DNA of 64,000 nucleotides from Auricularia sp. M13 (Eukaryota; Basidiomycota; Agaricomycetes; Auriculariales; Auriculariaceae): NCBI GenBank assembly GCA_037042915.1, contig CM073193.1, positions 868,001 to 932,000 of the forward strand, read 5' to 3'. Shown piece by piece: positions 53,440 to 64,000 of this stretch (position 1 is its first letter; each line of letters starts with the position of its first letter). The notes under the pieces were generated by a model. It saw only the letters and a program-made list of their open reading frames with translations, ran no database searches and was not told where the DNA came from. The position numbers and the translations under genes were made by a program.

Positions 53440-54899
53440 TTAGCTCCAACCCAGCTCGGGACAGAAGGAAGAAGCCAGCCACCTCGGCCAGTCGGGATGA
53501 TATCTATACTGAGACACGAGATAGGAAGCCTCCTTCTGAGTAGCTCGCACGAACTCGCCCGACGAGTCGCGCATCACCATGCGGGACTGGGGATTGAAGT
53601 CCGCATCGAGCCAGGTGATAATTATGAGCTTCACAGCATCATATGCGTGATTAATTGTGTGCTGGAGCGGTAGCTCGGCGTCCCAGCCGACCTCAGGTGG
53701 CGGGTGGATCATGATGAAAAAGTTGAAGACTTCCACTGAGATTGCTATCGGCCAGACCACTGAAATATCATAGTCTCGGTGCGTTTCCATCTAATAAGGT
53801 CACCCAGCTGTGACGGACCAGACACATAGATGGGGCGACATACCTTGGTGAGCCAGTCCAACCGCATGGGCACCTCGAGGTACTTGAGCGAAGGGAAGTT
53901 GTTGACGGTGTCGTGCATCCGCGGCGGGGCTTCTTCCCACCTTATCCGCAGACCCTTCACATGGGGCGACGCGAGCGTCGGGATGAACTTGGCAAAGTCG
54001 TCGCGCTCGACGCACAGCGACAGGCTGCGCAGCCGATGCCCCGCGCTGAGGATCCCGGGATCGCACGACTCGAGCTCGAGGTGCTCGAGGTGCGGCCACA
54101 CCTTGTCGACCGCCGCGAGCTCGTGCGGGCCCACGCCCAGGCGCAGATTGCGGAGGTTGGGGAACATGGCCGCGAGCTGCGGCGTCGCGCAGACGCCCTC
54201 GGGGACCATGAACGTGACGACCTTGGGCATCCGCACATGGGAGAATTCAGGCTTCTCGACGACGCTGGAGTACGGCACTTTGAGCTCGACAAGCGTGTCG
54301 CAGTGTCGTCGGCCGAGGATCCCATACAGCCGCACGATCCACTCATCCCGCCCGTGCGCGCGCACCGAGCCGGTCCACTGCATATGGCTCGCAGTCAGAT
54401 GCAGCACGCTGAGCGGCGCGCACTGCTCCAGTATCTCGAGCGACTCGAAGTCGACGTCGGCGAGCGCGAGCGCAGTGAGCCGCGGCAACCCCGAGATAAT
54501 GCGCGCGACCTCCGGGTGGCATGCGTCGACGTCTTCCTCGCCGCAATAGTCCATCGAGGCAGAGAGCGCGACGTGTGTGAGGTTGCGCAGGCGCTGCAGC
54601 AGCTCCAGGATCGTGCCCGCATACGCCGCCCACTGGCCGGGGCCGATGCCCGCGTACGCCGGCCGCCAGCGCGAGACGCCCTCGGTGAAATGCTTCACGC
54701 AGGACGCGAGATATGGCGTGGTGTGAATGGTGTCGGCGAACGAGAGCAGCGCCGGGAGCGTGTCCGTGTGCACCTGCGCGTACAGACAGGGATATGCTGC
54801 CGCGCGCAGGTCTTTGGAGGCTAAGCTGAATTGAACCAGCTCGTAGTCATCGAGGAACGAGGCGATAATAGAGAGGACGTCAGCATTGTATGAAGGCAT
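53440..54899 (-). CDS. F-box/leucine-rich-repeat-like protein
   Basis: Exons 54899-53844 and 53790-53440 (53-nt intron, GTATGT donor, TTAG acceptor), 468 residues. The N terminus YNADVLSIIASFLDDYELVQFSLASKDLRAAAYPCLYAQV fits an F-box, followed by irregular leucine-rich repeats (LRNLTHVALS, LPRLTALALADVDFESLEIL, FPNLRNLRLGVG, HLEHLELESC, PSLKYLEVPM). Such proteins usually act as substrate adaptors of SCF ubiquitin ligases; large F-box families are typical of agaricomycetes. The substrate is unknown. Exon 2 codes a region with no motif. Confidence 0.8.
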
Positions 54900-55997
54900 G
54901 GACGAGGACTGCGGTCGTTGCCGAGCCGCCAGGTCACCGTCATGACTGATGACTCATGGAGTGTGCTTATGTAAGCTTTGCCACCTCCAGCTGCCCAACG
55001 CCGTATCACTCCGAGATGTGCATATGCTCGAATAGGTGCTGAGCTCCTTAGAGTCTCGCGACGTTTGAATTGATCTCTTTTCTGCTTATTAGCCTCACAC
55101 CCTATTCGCATCGCGTGCCGTGTGAATGTAGACCAACCGCGCGACTGACTCGACTCTACGTTTCGCTGCAGACAGTCCTCAGCCCACATCACGCACGACA
55201 TTTCACAGTCCAAGGAAGCCCGGGAGCCCGCCCGCAGCGGCGTCCGAGCGCGTCAACCACGACACCACGGTCCGCTGTCCAACTCAACTTTCGCCAGCGA
55301 TCAGTTAGTGCGCATCGCCAATTGCAGAAATCCCCAGCGGCCTCGTTTACTTCTCATCCTTCTCCCAGCCGTACTTGCCGGGGACGATGCGCAGCGGCCA
55401 TCGAGGAACTGCAGTTCCGTGAGGGGACAAGGGAGGGGTTGGGCGCGACGACCAAGTTTATCCGTGCCAGCGGGGCATTCCTGAAGGATGCAGCACTGCG
55501 TCTTGGCCCAATTGCAACTATCTGTAGCATGTTGCAAATTGAGATAAATACTGATCCATCACCAGCGGTTCCGGTCGCACGAACGTCACAGAATGGGATG
55601 TCAGAGAAATGAAGGTCCTTCAGCGTGTGTGATAACGGGCACAAAGTGTACAGCCCAAGAGAGAGAGCGAGAGAGAGCCTAATGTGCAAGTGAAGTACTG
55701 TAGCCGCGCCGTATGCGTATATGTGTGTGCCGTCCGTAGAGTCACCATGACCATGTTGCGTTATACCGAGTACATTGGCAAGGCACACAAAAGGAAAAGA
55801 AAATTGCGAGTCGAGTCGAGGCGATACCGAAGATTGAACCATCCACAATCCACAAGGTGGGGGGGGGGGGGGGGGGGGATAATCTATGTATGATACTTTG
55901 CAGCGTTGGGAGGAGATGAGAAAGGAGACTGCGGACGGTGGTGCCAAAATCGGGGCGGCGAGGGCAGACATTTGAAACATCAACTCGACGGAACGCG
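54900..55997. other. Intergenic with G20 tract
   Basis: About 1.1 kb. Contains a GA-rich run near 55660-55677 and an uninterrupted G20 at 55859-55878, about 120 bp beyond the VTC1 stop. No gene seen. Confidence 0.5.
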
Positions 55998-56718
55998 TCA
56001 AGGCGCGGGGTCGGCGGTGAACCGGAGCACGAAGTTGACGATGACGGCGGCTAAAGCAAAGCAAGTCAGTCTCAAGACAAGGCGGAGGCCGGCCGATGCG
56101 CACCTGCTAGCGCTATGCACAATATGGTCTACCACAGCACACCACAAAGTCAGCTTCAGCAGCAAGACAAGAGCTGTCGGACAGGACGCACGGGACCCAG
56201 CCGGTCATCGTACGGCTCGCGGCGGCCGCGCCGTATGGCCGCCGCGCGCCAGTGGTACGTGAACAGCGCGTAGACCATCACGCCGATCGCTGCATCACAC
56301 GCGTCAGCCCAGCCCCGTATCGCACTGTCACTGTGTGGCGCAAGCGCACCGACGGCGGAGAACATCCCGGCGCTTATGCGCCCAACCTGCGCGATGTCTC
56401 AACGCCTGCGACAGTGGGACGAAGCGGCGCACGCACCCGGTCGCCGAAGTTGAGCAGCCCGACGGCGAGTCTGCGGTGCGTGAGCGTGAGCGGGCCGGGG
56501 ACGGCGTGTTGGAAGGACGTACCCGCCGAGCACGACGGTGAAGTGCAGCCACGACAGGAACGTCCTAATGCGATGCGCTCGCCGGTCAGCAGCGCAGCAC
56601 GAGGAAGCAGGAGACGCTGGCCGCACCGCTCGTTGGCAAAGGCAACCTTGGGCTCGACCTTGAGCGGGAGCGCGATGCGCTTCTGCGCCGTGCGCTGCAG
56701 CAGCGGCTGCGTCGACAT
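55998..56718 (-). CDS. VTC1: Vacuolar transporter chaperone subunit Vtc1
   Basis: Exons 56718-56627, 56564-56523, 56470-56437, 56386-56350, 56289-56192, then one or more 3' exons ending at the stop 56000-55998. Translation: [89 protein letters not shown], and the end [10 protein letters not shown]. This is the small three-helix membrane subunit of the vacuolar polyphosphate polymerase complex (VTC). The last membrane helix is not resolved: after LGP the donor GTGCGT is good, but the acceptor is unclear; one option uses the AG before CTGACTTTG and a second intron ending TTTAG at 56059. A related frame reading PTALVLLL sits between, in the wrong phase. About 120 residues expected. Confidence 0.88.
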
Positions 56719-56932
56719 CCTGATCCTTCAGAAAGCGGGGCACGGGCAAAGCAGAAGGCGAAGAGTAAAGGACAGTAAATCTGCGACTGGCACGCATCCA
56801 CGGCCAATCCTCGAACGAACGTGCGCGACGCGGACGCCCGGCACATGCCGACCATTCAGTGCTGTGCCATGCCGTCACCGGTTGCAATGCGTCGAAATAG
56901 TATTACAACAATAACAGCGGCACGAGCACAAG

Positions 56933-58434
56933 CTACAGTAGGTCTACAGGCTGAGGTTCTTGCTTAGTAGTGTCGGCTTGCGCTGCTGGAGCAGAGTCGG
57001 CGACGACGGCGCTATCGGCCAGCAAGGCGTCGCGAATAATCTACAACATAGCTAACCGTCAGCCGCCGCGCAGCACGATTAAAGCAGCCAAAGACGCACA
57101 TTAGCAGTTCTCAAACCAAGGTCATAATACCCATCATTAACCTTCGGATCGAACATGGACACATGCGCCTCGACCTCGTCCTGCGCCTTCCGATTTCTTG
57201 CGGGCTCGAAGAACGCCGCATCGCGCGTGCCGGGCTTGGGCAGCACGCAGAACGTGCGCAGCGCGGAGGAGCCGGAGGAGCCTTTGGCGTCGAGCGCGGT
57301 GTAGAAGACGCGGAAGCGCACGCCGGTGCGCACGAGCGCGTCCATGCGCGCGCGCAGCGCCTTCTCCTCCCACAGGCTCCCGACGTACTTCATGTGGTCG
57401 TTCGCCCAGCCCCAGCCCTGCGTCAGGTCGTCGCGCCGGTAGTACGCCGCACCCGCCGCGCCCGCGGCCAGTAGCGCGCCGCCCAGCGCCGGCGCCCATT
57501 TTGTCCACCCGCTGCCGCCGGTGGTCGTCTTGGGAGGGGCGGCACTGGCAGGAGGGGGAGCGGTGATGAGTTTGTCGGTCGAAACTGAGGGCGAGGAGCG
57601 TTTGGAGGAGGTGGCGGCAGTGGTGAAGAGCCCGAATGTTGTTGCGACGTCGCGCGCGGTCTGGACGTAGGAGATGGCCTGCTCGGCTTTGTTCGCGAAC
57701 ACGCCGGGGTGCAGGCCCAGATACTGCAATGACATTCAGCAACCAATGAAGAGCTAGAATAGACGTACGGGTGTGTCGAATGCTATGCACGCGATGATAT
57801 TGGGCCACAAAGGTGCCTGCGGGTCGACACGCGAGTTATACAGCGCGATGAGCGTGTCAGCGGCGAGCAAGCCGCCCATACTGGATGTTTCTATCAAAGG
57901 CATAATAGACCTTAGGACGATACGGAACGCACCTATGCCCTACGAGCACGACGCGCGCCTTGCCCGCGCCGCCGCCGTGCGCGACCTCGCGCTCGACGGT
58001 CAAGTTCGCCAGCCAATCTGCGAACTTCTCCACGGCCGCTTTCTACAGCGCATCGTGCACCGTCAGTAATAGAATATAGAGTAAACACTCGAGCGGATAG
58101 ACGTACGAGCTCGCCCTTAGTCTAAAGCGTCGTCAGCTGGCCCACGACGGCAGCGATGAGTTCAGAAGTGAGCACCAGCCTCGTACGCAGGGAAGACGAT
58201 GCAATCGACGGTGGCCGAGTCGATCGTCTCGGCGAGAATATGCTTCAGCCGCTCGGGGAAGCCGCCGAACGTCGAGTCTGTGCCCTTGAAGCTGCGGCCA
58301 GGTCAGCGTGAGCGGTGGAACCAACGCTGAGCGCACCCGTGGATGAAGACGCAGATGAGCAGAGGCAGCGGCTCGCTCGGCGGCGCGTGCAGCTGAGCGA
58401 GACCGCCCGTGTCTGGCGACGCGTCGGACGACAT
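56933..58434 (-). CDS. Serine hydrolase (alpha/beta fold, DUF676-like)
   Basis: Seven exons: 58434-58337, 58291-58180, 58121-58107 (15 nt), 58042-57933, 57880-57769, 57723-57100, 57040-56933; 392 residues. Intron 2 begins GC (GAG then GCTGGT), all others GT. Marks: LLICVFIHGFKGTDSTFGGF (oxyanion loop), VLVGHSMGGLLAAD (nucleophile Ser), ACIAFDTPYLGLHPGVF; C-terminal half with a hydrophobic segment LGGALLAAGAAGAAYY. Similar fungal proteins are membrane-associated esterases of unknown substrate. The catalytic Asp and His cannot be placed with certainty. The start ATG lies about 100 bp from the ATG of the divergent F-box gene. Confidence 0.82.
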
Positions 58435-58535
58435 GCAAGGACAAGGACAAGAGGTGGGGTCGGAATGAAGCGGGGGTTATCTCTGAGCTTGATCCTCGAT
58501 CTCCGATCTCCACCTCCCGCTCGCCACCGCCCGCG
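58435..58535. promoter_or_regulatory. Divergent promoter of the hydrolase and F-box genes
   Basis: 101 bp between the two start codons; no TATA box seen. Confidence 0.4.
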
Positions 58536-59852
58536 ATGCTGCCCACGGAGCTCATCGCGATGGTGTTCGAGAGCCTGCCGCCGTCGTCGCTGGCGGTCTG
58601 CGCGCAATGCAGCACGCGCTTCAGCCAGCTCGCGCAGCCGCTCCTCTGGCGCACCGTCTACGCGCACCACGTCCCGCTGGCCGTCGCCAAGCGCATCTAC
58701 GCGACGCTGCGCGCGAGCCCGCACCTCGCCGCCGCCGTGCACCACCTGGACGTCACGGCGGTGCTGCGGCCGGGCGGCGCGCCGATGGTCGTGCTCGACC
58801 AGCTCGCCGTGCTCCCGCTCCTCGGCCACCTGCGCGCCCTCAGCCTGCACGGCGCCTTCCGCGCCCAGGAGCTGCTGCAGCTGCAGCTGCCGCCGCTCAC
58901 CGCGCTCCAGATCCGCGTCACCGCCCAGAACGCGCCCTTCGTCGCGCGCCAGACGCAGCTCACGGCGCTCATGCACGCCGACGCCGCCGACGCGTACGAC
59001 TGGGACACCGCCCAGCTCCTCGGCGCCGGCGCCGTGCCCCTCGCCGCCGCCGCGCTCTCGATGTCCGTCCTCGTCCGCATGCTCGCCTGCGAATGCGAGT
59101 CGGAGTCGGCGGAGGAGCCGCGGACGCACCGCCGCCTCGCGCCCGGGTGCTACGTCCGGCTGCTCGCGGCGCCGCCGCCCGAGCCCGCGCCGGACTTCCG
59201 CACGCTCTGCCGCGTCTTCGAGGCGCTGCCGCCCGCGTCGCCCGCGCGCATCGGCCTGCTGCACGTCGGCGCGCTCTGCGACTACCGCATCCGCGTGCCC
59301 TTCAAGACCGCCTTCGCCACCACCCGCATCGACGCCGTCCGCCTCGCGCTCCCCGCGCCCCTCGCCCGCCTGCCGCTCCGCCGCGTCACCGTCCTGCATC
59401 CCCGACCCACCGCCGCCGCCGAGTGCGACGCGTGCCTCAGCCTCGACGCCATCCTCGACCTCCTCCGCATGTGCCGCGGCCTGCACACCGTCCTCGTCCA
59501 GCGCTGGCCGCCCGCCGCCCCGCCGCTGTTCGACGACCTCAGGATCTTCGCCGACATGCTCACCCAGTTCTCGGCCGTCTGCAGCACCCTCCACACCGTC
59601 GTCTCGCCCTGGGGCACCAAGTTCGCCATGCTCGACGGCGTGTGGTTCGACTCTGGCGCCTTCACGCCGTACGAGCCCGACCCGTTCGCCGCGGCGGCCG
59701 CAGTGTTCGGGCCAGCGCCAACCCCAACGGAGCAAGATACACCTGCGCCGCCACTACCCGACGGCTCGAGCACTCAGAACGTCGACGCGGGCATCGACTG
59801 CTGTTGGGCAACGCCCACGTCCCCACCGTGGCGCTCAGCGCGGCTTTCATGA
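58536..59852 (+). CDS. F-box protein
   Basis: Single exon, 438 residues, very GC-rich. MLPTELIAMVFESLPPSSLAVCAQCSTRFSQLAQPLLWRTVY is a typical F-box, followed by leucine-rich stretches (LPLLGHLRALSLHGAF, LPPLTALQIRV, ICRVFEALPP-like, LRRVTVLHP) and a Pro/Ala-rich C terminus. Probable SCF adaptor of unknown target. The strong GC bias opens long false frames on both strands here; the F-box fixes the true one. The C-terminal 40 residues lack conservation signals, so a 3' intron is possible. Confidence 0.75.
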   Translation: MLPTELIAMVFESLPPSSLAVCAQCSTRFSQLAQPLLWRTVYAHHVPLAVAKRIYATLRASPHLAAAVHHLDVTAVLRPGGAPMVVLDQLAVLPLLGHLRALSLHGAFRAQELLQLQLPPLTALQIRVTAQNAPFVARQTQLTALMHADAADAYDWDTAQLLGAGAVPLAAAALSMSVLVRMLACECESESAEEPRTHRRLAPGCYVRLLAAPPPEPAPDFRTLCRVFEALPPASPARIGLLHVGALCDYRIRVPFKTAFATTRIDAVRLALPAPLARLPLRRVTVLHPRPTAAAECDACLSLDAILDLLRMCRGLHTVLVQRWPPAAPPLFDDLRIFADMLTQFSAVCSTLHTVVSPWGTKFAMLDGVWFDSGAFTPYEPDPFAAAAAVFGPAPTPTEQDTPAPPLPDGSSTQNVDAGIDCCWATPTSPPWRSARLS

Positions 59853-60081
59853 TCCCCTAGTCCTTTGCCGCGCGGGGTTATCAATCCGACAACGCGAGAG
59901 TGTAGAGCAGTATACAATGCCCATGTAAGTTGCACAGTTAGCGCTGCGAACCAGCACCGACTGTTCTATGTGAAGTCGCTGACTCTAAGGCAGCTTCCTC
60001 GCTCGCTGCCACAGTACGGCAACACCTTTCCCTTCCAACTACAGCTTAGTTATGTGCACCGCCATCATGTACGATCGCCGA

Positions 60082-62236
60082 TCACGTGACATCCATGCCC
60101 GCCTCCTCCACATAAGCAGCCTGCTTCTTGCTCTTCCGAGGTGACCGTTTCGCAGGCGTCGCAACGACCGCGACGATTTCTCCACCAACAACCTCAGGCC
60201 CATCTACGAGCTCATGAGCACCGTCCACCGCCACCTCGTCCCCTCCCAAGGCATCATAATCGACCTCCTCCGCAGCATCTTCATCCTCCGGCCCGTCCTT
60301 AAGCTTACGCTTCTTGGCCGACTTGCGCCCATTCGTCGTCAGCGTCTCCTTCTCCGCCGGCGGCCGCAGGCTCTCTGCACAACAGAATCAGCATAGAGTA
60401 CCAAAGACGGACACCCCTGTCAGACGCGGTATACGCACTCCACACGATCGGCTGCAGCTGGTATATCCGATGCAAATGCAGCACGGCCTGCTCCTTGTCC
60501 TTCGCCTCGATCATCAGGTCCACATCGTCGGGCAGGTCGGGCGGGAACGTCTTGCATCTGCTTCCAGTGTCAGAGTTGTCGCGCCGCCGCTGCAACCGCG
60601 CACACACATACCGATTCGCATGCGCGCGCTTCTCCATGACAGTCACCGCGCCCGGCCGCGGCGCGCTGAGGTGCTGCTTCGGGCGAATCCCGCGGCGCGC
60701 GAAGATGGCGTTCGCGCGCGCGATGATCTCCTTGGGCGGGATGCTCGACGGGCGGATCCAGTCGTGGTGGTAATCTATGAGTATACTCAATCAGCGTCGA
60801 CACCAAGATTCAACGTGCGCTGCGCAACCGAAGACAAGCGGGACGTCGAGCTCCTCGCACAGCGGCAGCAGGTCCTCCGCGGAGTAGCACATCTCGTCGT
60901 TCTCGAGCACCAGCCGCGCGCGCACGCGCGGCGCGAGGCGCGTCGCGATCGTCTCCTTGAGCCGCGCGAGCGCCGCGGGCTTGTCGCCGTATGTGCCGCC
61001 GCCGTGGATGATCATCACGCCGTCGGGCCCGGCGCCCAGCAGGTCCAGCATGTCGCAGTGGTCTGCATCGGGACGGCGTCAGTGCTCTGTAGTACATATC
61101 CGCGAACACCGTCACGCCTGCGTGGCCGTACATTCCAAATCCCGGATGGCGTTCTCGATGACCTCCTCGCGCGGCGAGCCCACTATTTTTCGTAGAGTAG
61201 ACAGTGTAAGCTTTGCCATCCCCACACGACATAGCACTCACGCTGCGTGAACTGCCCAGGATGCGTCGTCAGCCGATGGCCATACGCCCGCGCCTTCGCG
61301 CCAACAGCCTCGAGCTCCGCGCGCGCATACTCCAGGCTGTACCCCCACTCCTTGTGCGCGGCAAAGGGGAACAGCTCGCTCGAGACGCGCATGAAGCGGA
61401 TGTTGTTCGCCTCGTTCCACTCGACGAGCGCGAGCAGGTCGCGCGCGTTCTGCAGGCCGAGCTCCTTGGCGACTTCGATCCCTTGCTGCTGCATCGTCGC
61501 GATGCGGCATGTGCGCGAGCAGAAGATTGCGCTGTGCGCGGGCTTGATGGCGCGCAGGATTGTGTTGAGACATGCTGCCGGTGCGCGCGGTAAGTCGATG
61601 TGTCTATGAGGAGAAAGGGGAGGGAGGCGCACCGTAGCCTAGCCGCCCGCGGAAGGTCGTGGTCAGCGTCTGCACGGGCGCTATGTCGTACACCGGCTCG
61701 GGCTTCGGCGGGCGCGGCTTGCGGGGCTTGCGTTTACCTTTGGCTTTGGCTTTCGACGGGCTGGCCTCGTCGCCTGCGTCGTCTGACTCCTCGACGGGCG
61801 TCAGCTCCGACTCCTCGCCGGACTGCTCGCCCTGCCTGACGAGCGCCGTCGCGTTTGCGCTGTCTTCTTCGCGTTCGACGTCGTCGAGCTTGCGCTTCTT
61901 GGCTGCGCGGGTTGGCTGTTTCTTCCGCGGTGTCGCCGCCTGCTCGACCGGCCTCTCGTCCAGTGTGACTTCGACCGTCGCTGTCGGCTTCCGCGCGCGT
62001 TTCTTGGGTGTTGACTTCTCCTTGGGCAGTGACGTGACTGGCGCTTGTATGTCGAGCGTTTCTACTGCCCCCTCCGCGATGACCACTACCGCCTTCAACT
62101 TGCCAGCTCGCCCGCGTTTCTTCGGCGTCGCGGGCTCTGACGTCCGAGTCGGTGCTAGCAGGCTCTTGTCGTGGGCATCTGCAACAGCGGCCATATCTTC
62201 CTCGACCTCAGTTATCTTACGCCTTCGTTTGCCCAT
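60082..62236 (-). CDS. UV-damage endonuclease (UVDE/Uve1)
   Basis: Seven exons: 62236-61633, 61574-61242, 61182-61132, 61062-60829, 60774-60612, 60557-60439, 60374-60082; 598 residues. After a 200-residue basic, Lys/Glu-rich N terminus the UVDE domain is complete: RLGYACLNTILR, SRTCR, VEWNEANNIRFMRVSSELFPF, GHRLTTHPGQFTQ, VMIIHGGGTYGDK, RLVLENDEMCY, DYHHDWIRPS, HLSAPRPGA, DLMIEAKDKEQAVLHLHRIY. The metal-binding His, Glu and Asp residues of the TIM barrel are present. The enzyme nicks DNA 5' of UV photoproducts and starts an alternative excision repair. The C-terminal tail is acidic then basic (AKRSPRKSKKQ). I chose ATG 62236; the frame is open upstream without another ATG. Likely nuclear. Confidence 0.95.
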
Positions 62237-62955
62237 AGCTATAAGTGTCGCAGCCGTCCGGAAGTGGGACTTGGTGCCTGTCCTGCCCGTGATGTCGCGT
62301 ACCAGTAGGAAGTGCCGAGAGGTCCGAGTCAAGAGCGCGAGTATGCTGGCCACGGCGTGTAACCTGGAACGGTCTGTAAAATCTGAGGACAAGCTTGTTT
62401 TCGGAGCTTGTGGCCCCTACGTAGGGCTTGAGCGATCTCGGCCGGGCATCGATCGAGGGGACTTGGTCTAGTCGGTTTGCCTCCGGTGGCTTGAGCTCAC
62501 AGCTTGTGTTGAAGTTCGCAAGGGCGGTGGTGTCGTCTTGGGAACTTCTTGATCACTGTGGCTTCAGGCTTCCACGCTGCTTGCCAAGGACGCTGAAGAA
62601 GACGGCTCGCTCTTGACTTTTGCGAGCAGGTAAACGTTGAACACAAGACTACAACGATCCTTGATGACCATGCACCCTATTGTAATACATCAGCAACAAC
62701 ACCTGTACAATTTAATAATACGACCCATTACTCTCTGGCGTTCGCGAGTTGTGTACGTTGGCCGGCCATCCCTGAGCGCAAAGTGCAAGACAGCCACGTC
62801 CGGGTAATCTTTATGAGTATAAGTGCTGGAAGCGTATTTGCGCTCGTTCAGTATAGCCATTATGGTAATAATTAAGGTTTTAGTGACTGCCGAATACGAG
62901 GAGAAACGCGCTTCAATCTCCGACTTTGCCTCTTGACCTCGGATCTGCTCCTTCC
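62237..62955. other. Divergent intergenic region
   Basis: 719 bp between UVDE and HIS6 copy 2. The last 100 bp belong to the inverted duplication. No gene seen. Confidence 0.5.
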
Positions 62956-64000
62956 ATGCCAGATCATCTGCGCAGAACGCACTTCAGGCCGTGCATCGAC
63001 CTCCATGGCGGCGTAGTTAAGCAGATCGTTGGCGGCACCTTGTCGGACGATGCCTCGCTGCTGCAAACGAACTTTGTCGCCTCGTGCGTCGCTCTACTGG
63101 GTACTTCACTCCCCAATCTCATGCACGAGGCTGCTTTCATGCGATCCCTCGAACCATTTCTTGTCTTCTAATAACTTGATTCCCTGTGGGAAATACCTCC
63201 ACTTTGTCTTCGGTCGGCCGAAACCTGGACCGGGTGCCATTCTGCTCTGGCTTGTGCAGCTCATCAGCCGCCCACTTTGCCGCTCTTTACAAACAGCACA
63301 ATCTAACTGGAGGTCATGTCATCATGCTGGGTCCCAATAATGATGCGGCTGCACGAGAGGCTTTGTCCGCGTGGCCTGGCGGTCTTCAGGTTGGCGGTGG
63401 CATCAACGCGACGAATGCCCGCACATGGCTTGACGCTGGCGCATCCAAAGTCATTGTGACCTCCTACCTGTTTCCGGAAGGGAAATTCTCTCTGGAACGA
63501 CTGCAAACTCTGAGCTCTCTGGTCGGCAGAGAACGGCTCGTCGTGGACGTCTCGTGTCGCCGTAAAGGCGAGAGGTGGTTCATCGCCATGGACAAATGGC
63601 AGCGTATAACGGAGATGGAAGTGAACAAAGGTCAGCCTGAAACATTTTACTGGTGCAACTGTCTGATGCCTTGTTGCAGAGTCTCTTGATTTGCTCGCCC
63701 AGTATTGCAGCGAGTTCCTCGTCCATGCTGCGGATGTGGAAGGCTTGTGCCAGGGAATAGATTCGGAGCTTGTCGAACGCCTTGGGGAGTGGGTCACAAT
63801 TCCCACAACATATGCGGGCGGCGCAAAAAGGACGTTGCTGTCTCTGTTTCTTGTTGATCTCAGCTGACAATCGCATCTTCAGGCATCGAAGACATCGAGC
63901 TTGTCGAACGGCTCAGTCATGGGAAAGTGGACCTGACGTACGGAAGGTATGCATTTTTATCGCATTCAACACCTCACGCGAGCCTCACCCGTCGTCAGCT
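62855..64000 (+). repeat. Inverted duplication, right arm (HIS6)
   Basis: Matches 50659-51798 in reverse orientation up to the last base of the window, so the arm continues outside. Confidence 0.85.
62956..64000 (+). CDS. HIS6: HIS6 (HisA-type ProFAR isomerase), copy 2, cut by window end
   Basis: Exons 62956-63083, 63260-63630, 63680-63829, 63883-63946, and 63999 onward. The exons have the same lengths as copy 1 (128, 371, 150, 64 nt). Only a few residues differ, for example HLRRTH versus HSRRTH and DLHGGVVKQ versus DLHGGLVKQ near the N terminus, so the duplication is recent but not identical. Same unusual GGACGT at the third intron donor. All catalytic motifs visible so far are kept. It faces away from UVDE and toward the window end. 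Confidence 0.85.

Noticed and set aside
55354-56103. 249-codon minus-strand frame across 55.4-56.1 kb
   Set aside because: Runs through the GA-rich and G20 tracts and out of frame with the VTC1 end; low-complexity composition, no motif.
58245-59928. Very long open frames on both strands overlapping the F-box gene near 59 kb
   Set aside because: They are Arg/Ala/Ser/Pro-rich translations of a GC-rich coding region; only the frame with the F-box looks like protein.
1-64000. CRISPR arrays, operons, ribosome binding sites and prophage features
   Set aside because: Spliced eukaryotic genes throughout; no regularly spaced repeats of the CRISPR type were seen.

Overview
The window is nuclear DNA of a basidiomycete fungus, most likely an agaricomycete. 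The evidence is dense short introns (mostly 45-70 nt, very often with a GTGCGT donor), fungal-type complex I, Bud31, VTC1, UVDE and HIS6 genes, many F-box and MYND genes, and a chromodomain Gypsy retrotransposon. All gene models were read by eye from frame continuity, splice signals and family resemblance; no searches were run.

Layout. 1-4.15 kb: 3' part of a DNA-transposon-like gene (spliced, zinc-finger C terminus), which abuts and truncates a LysM-CBM18-GH18 chitinase gene (4.1-5.4 kb, minus). 5.78-17.51 kb: a complete 11.7 kb Gypsy/chromovirus on the minus strand with near-identical LTRs, a 5-bp target duplication, gag-pol, integrase-chromodomain and a third, apparently spliced ORF. 17.5-19.9 kb: no gene seen. 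19.9-21.8 kb: housekeeping cluster NDUFA1-like, an unrecognised gene, NDUFA8-like. 22.4-49.1 kb: accessory region built from duplicated genes. It holds four copies of a tail-to-tail gene pair, here called family A and family B, plus two NmrA-like genes, two MYND genes (one broken), an alpha/beta hydrolase, a small unrecognised gene and an F-box fragment. It is interrupted by TB2/DP1-like and BUD31 genes. 49.6-64 kb: a small membrane protein, a repeat rich in TGACGC/GCGTCA, HIS6, NAA10-like acetyltransferase, F-box/LRR, VTC1, a serine hydrolase, another F-box protein, UV-damage endonuclease, and a second, inverted HIS6 copy cut by the window end.

Most interesting system: the four A/B pairs. 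Each is convergent with stop codons only 3-14 bp apart. All four A genes share the same exon plan ending in a 37-nt exon coding a conserved W-R-A-L tail. All four B genes share a five-exon plan with a hydrophobic hairpin in exon 3. I recognise neither family. Fixed pairing, repeated duplication and predicted helical/membrane character suggest a two-component membrane-acting module; that function is inference only.
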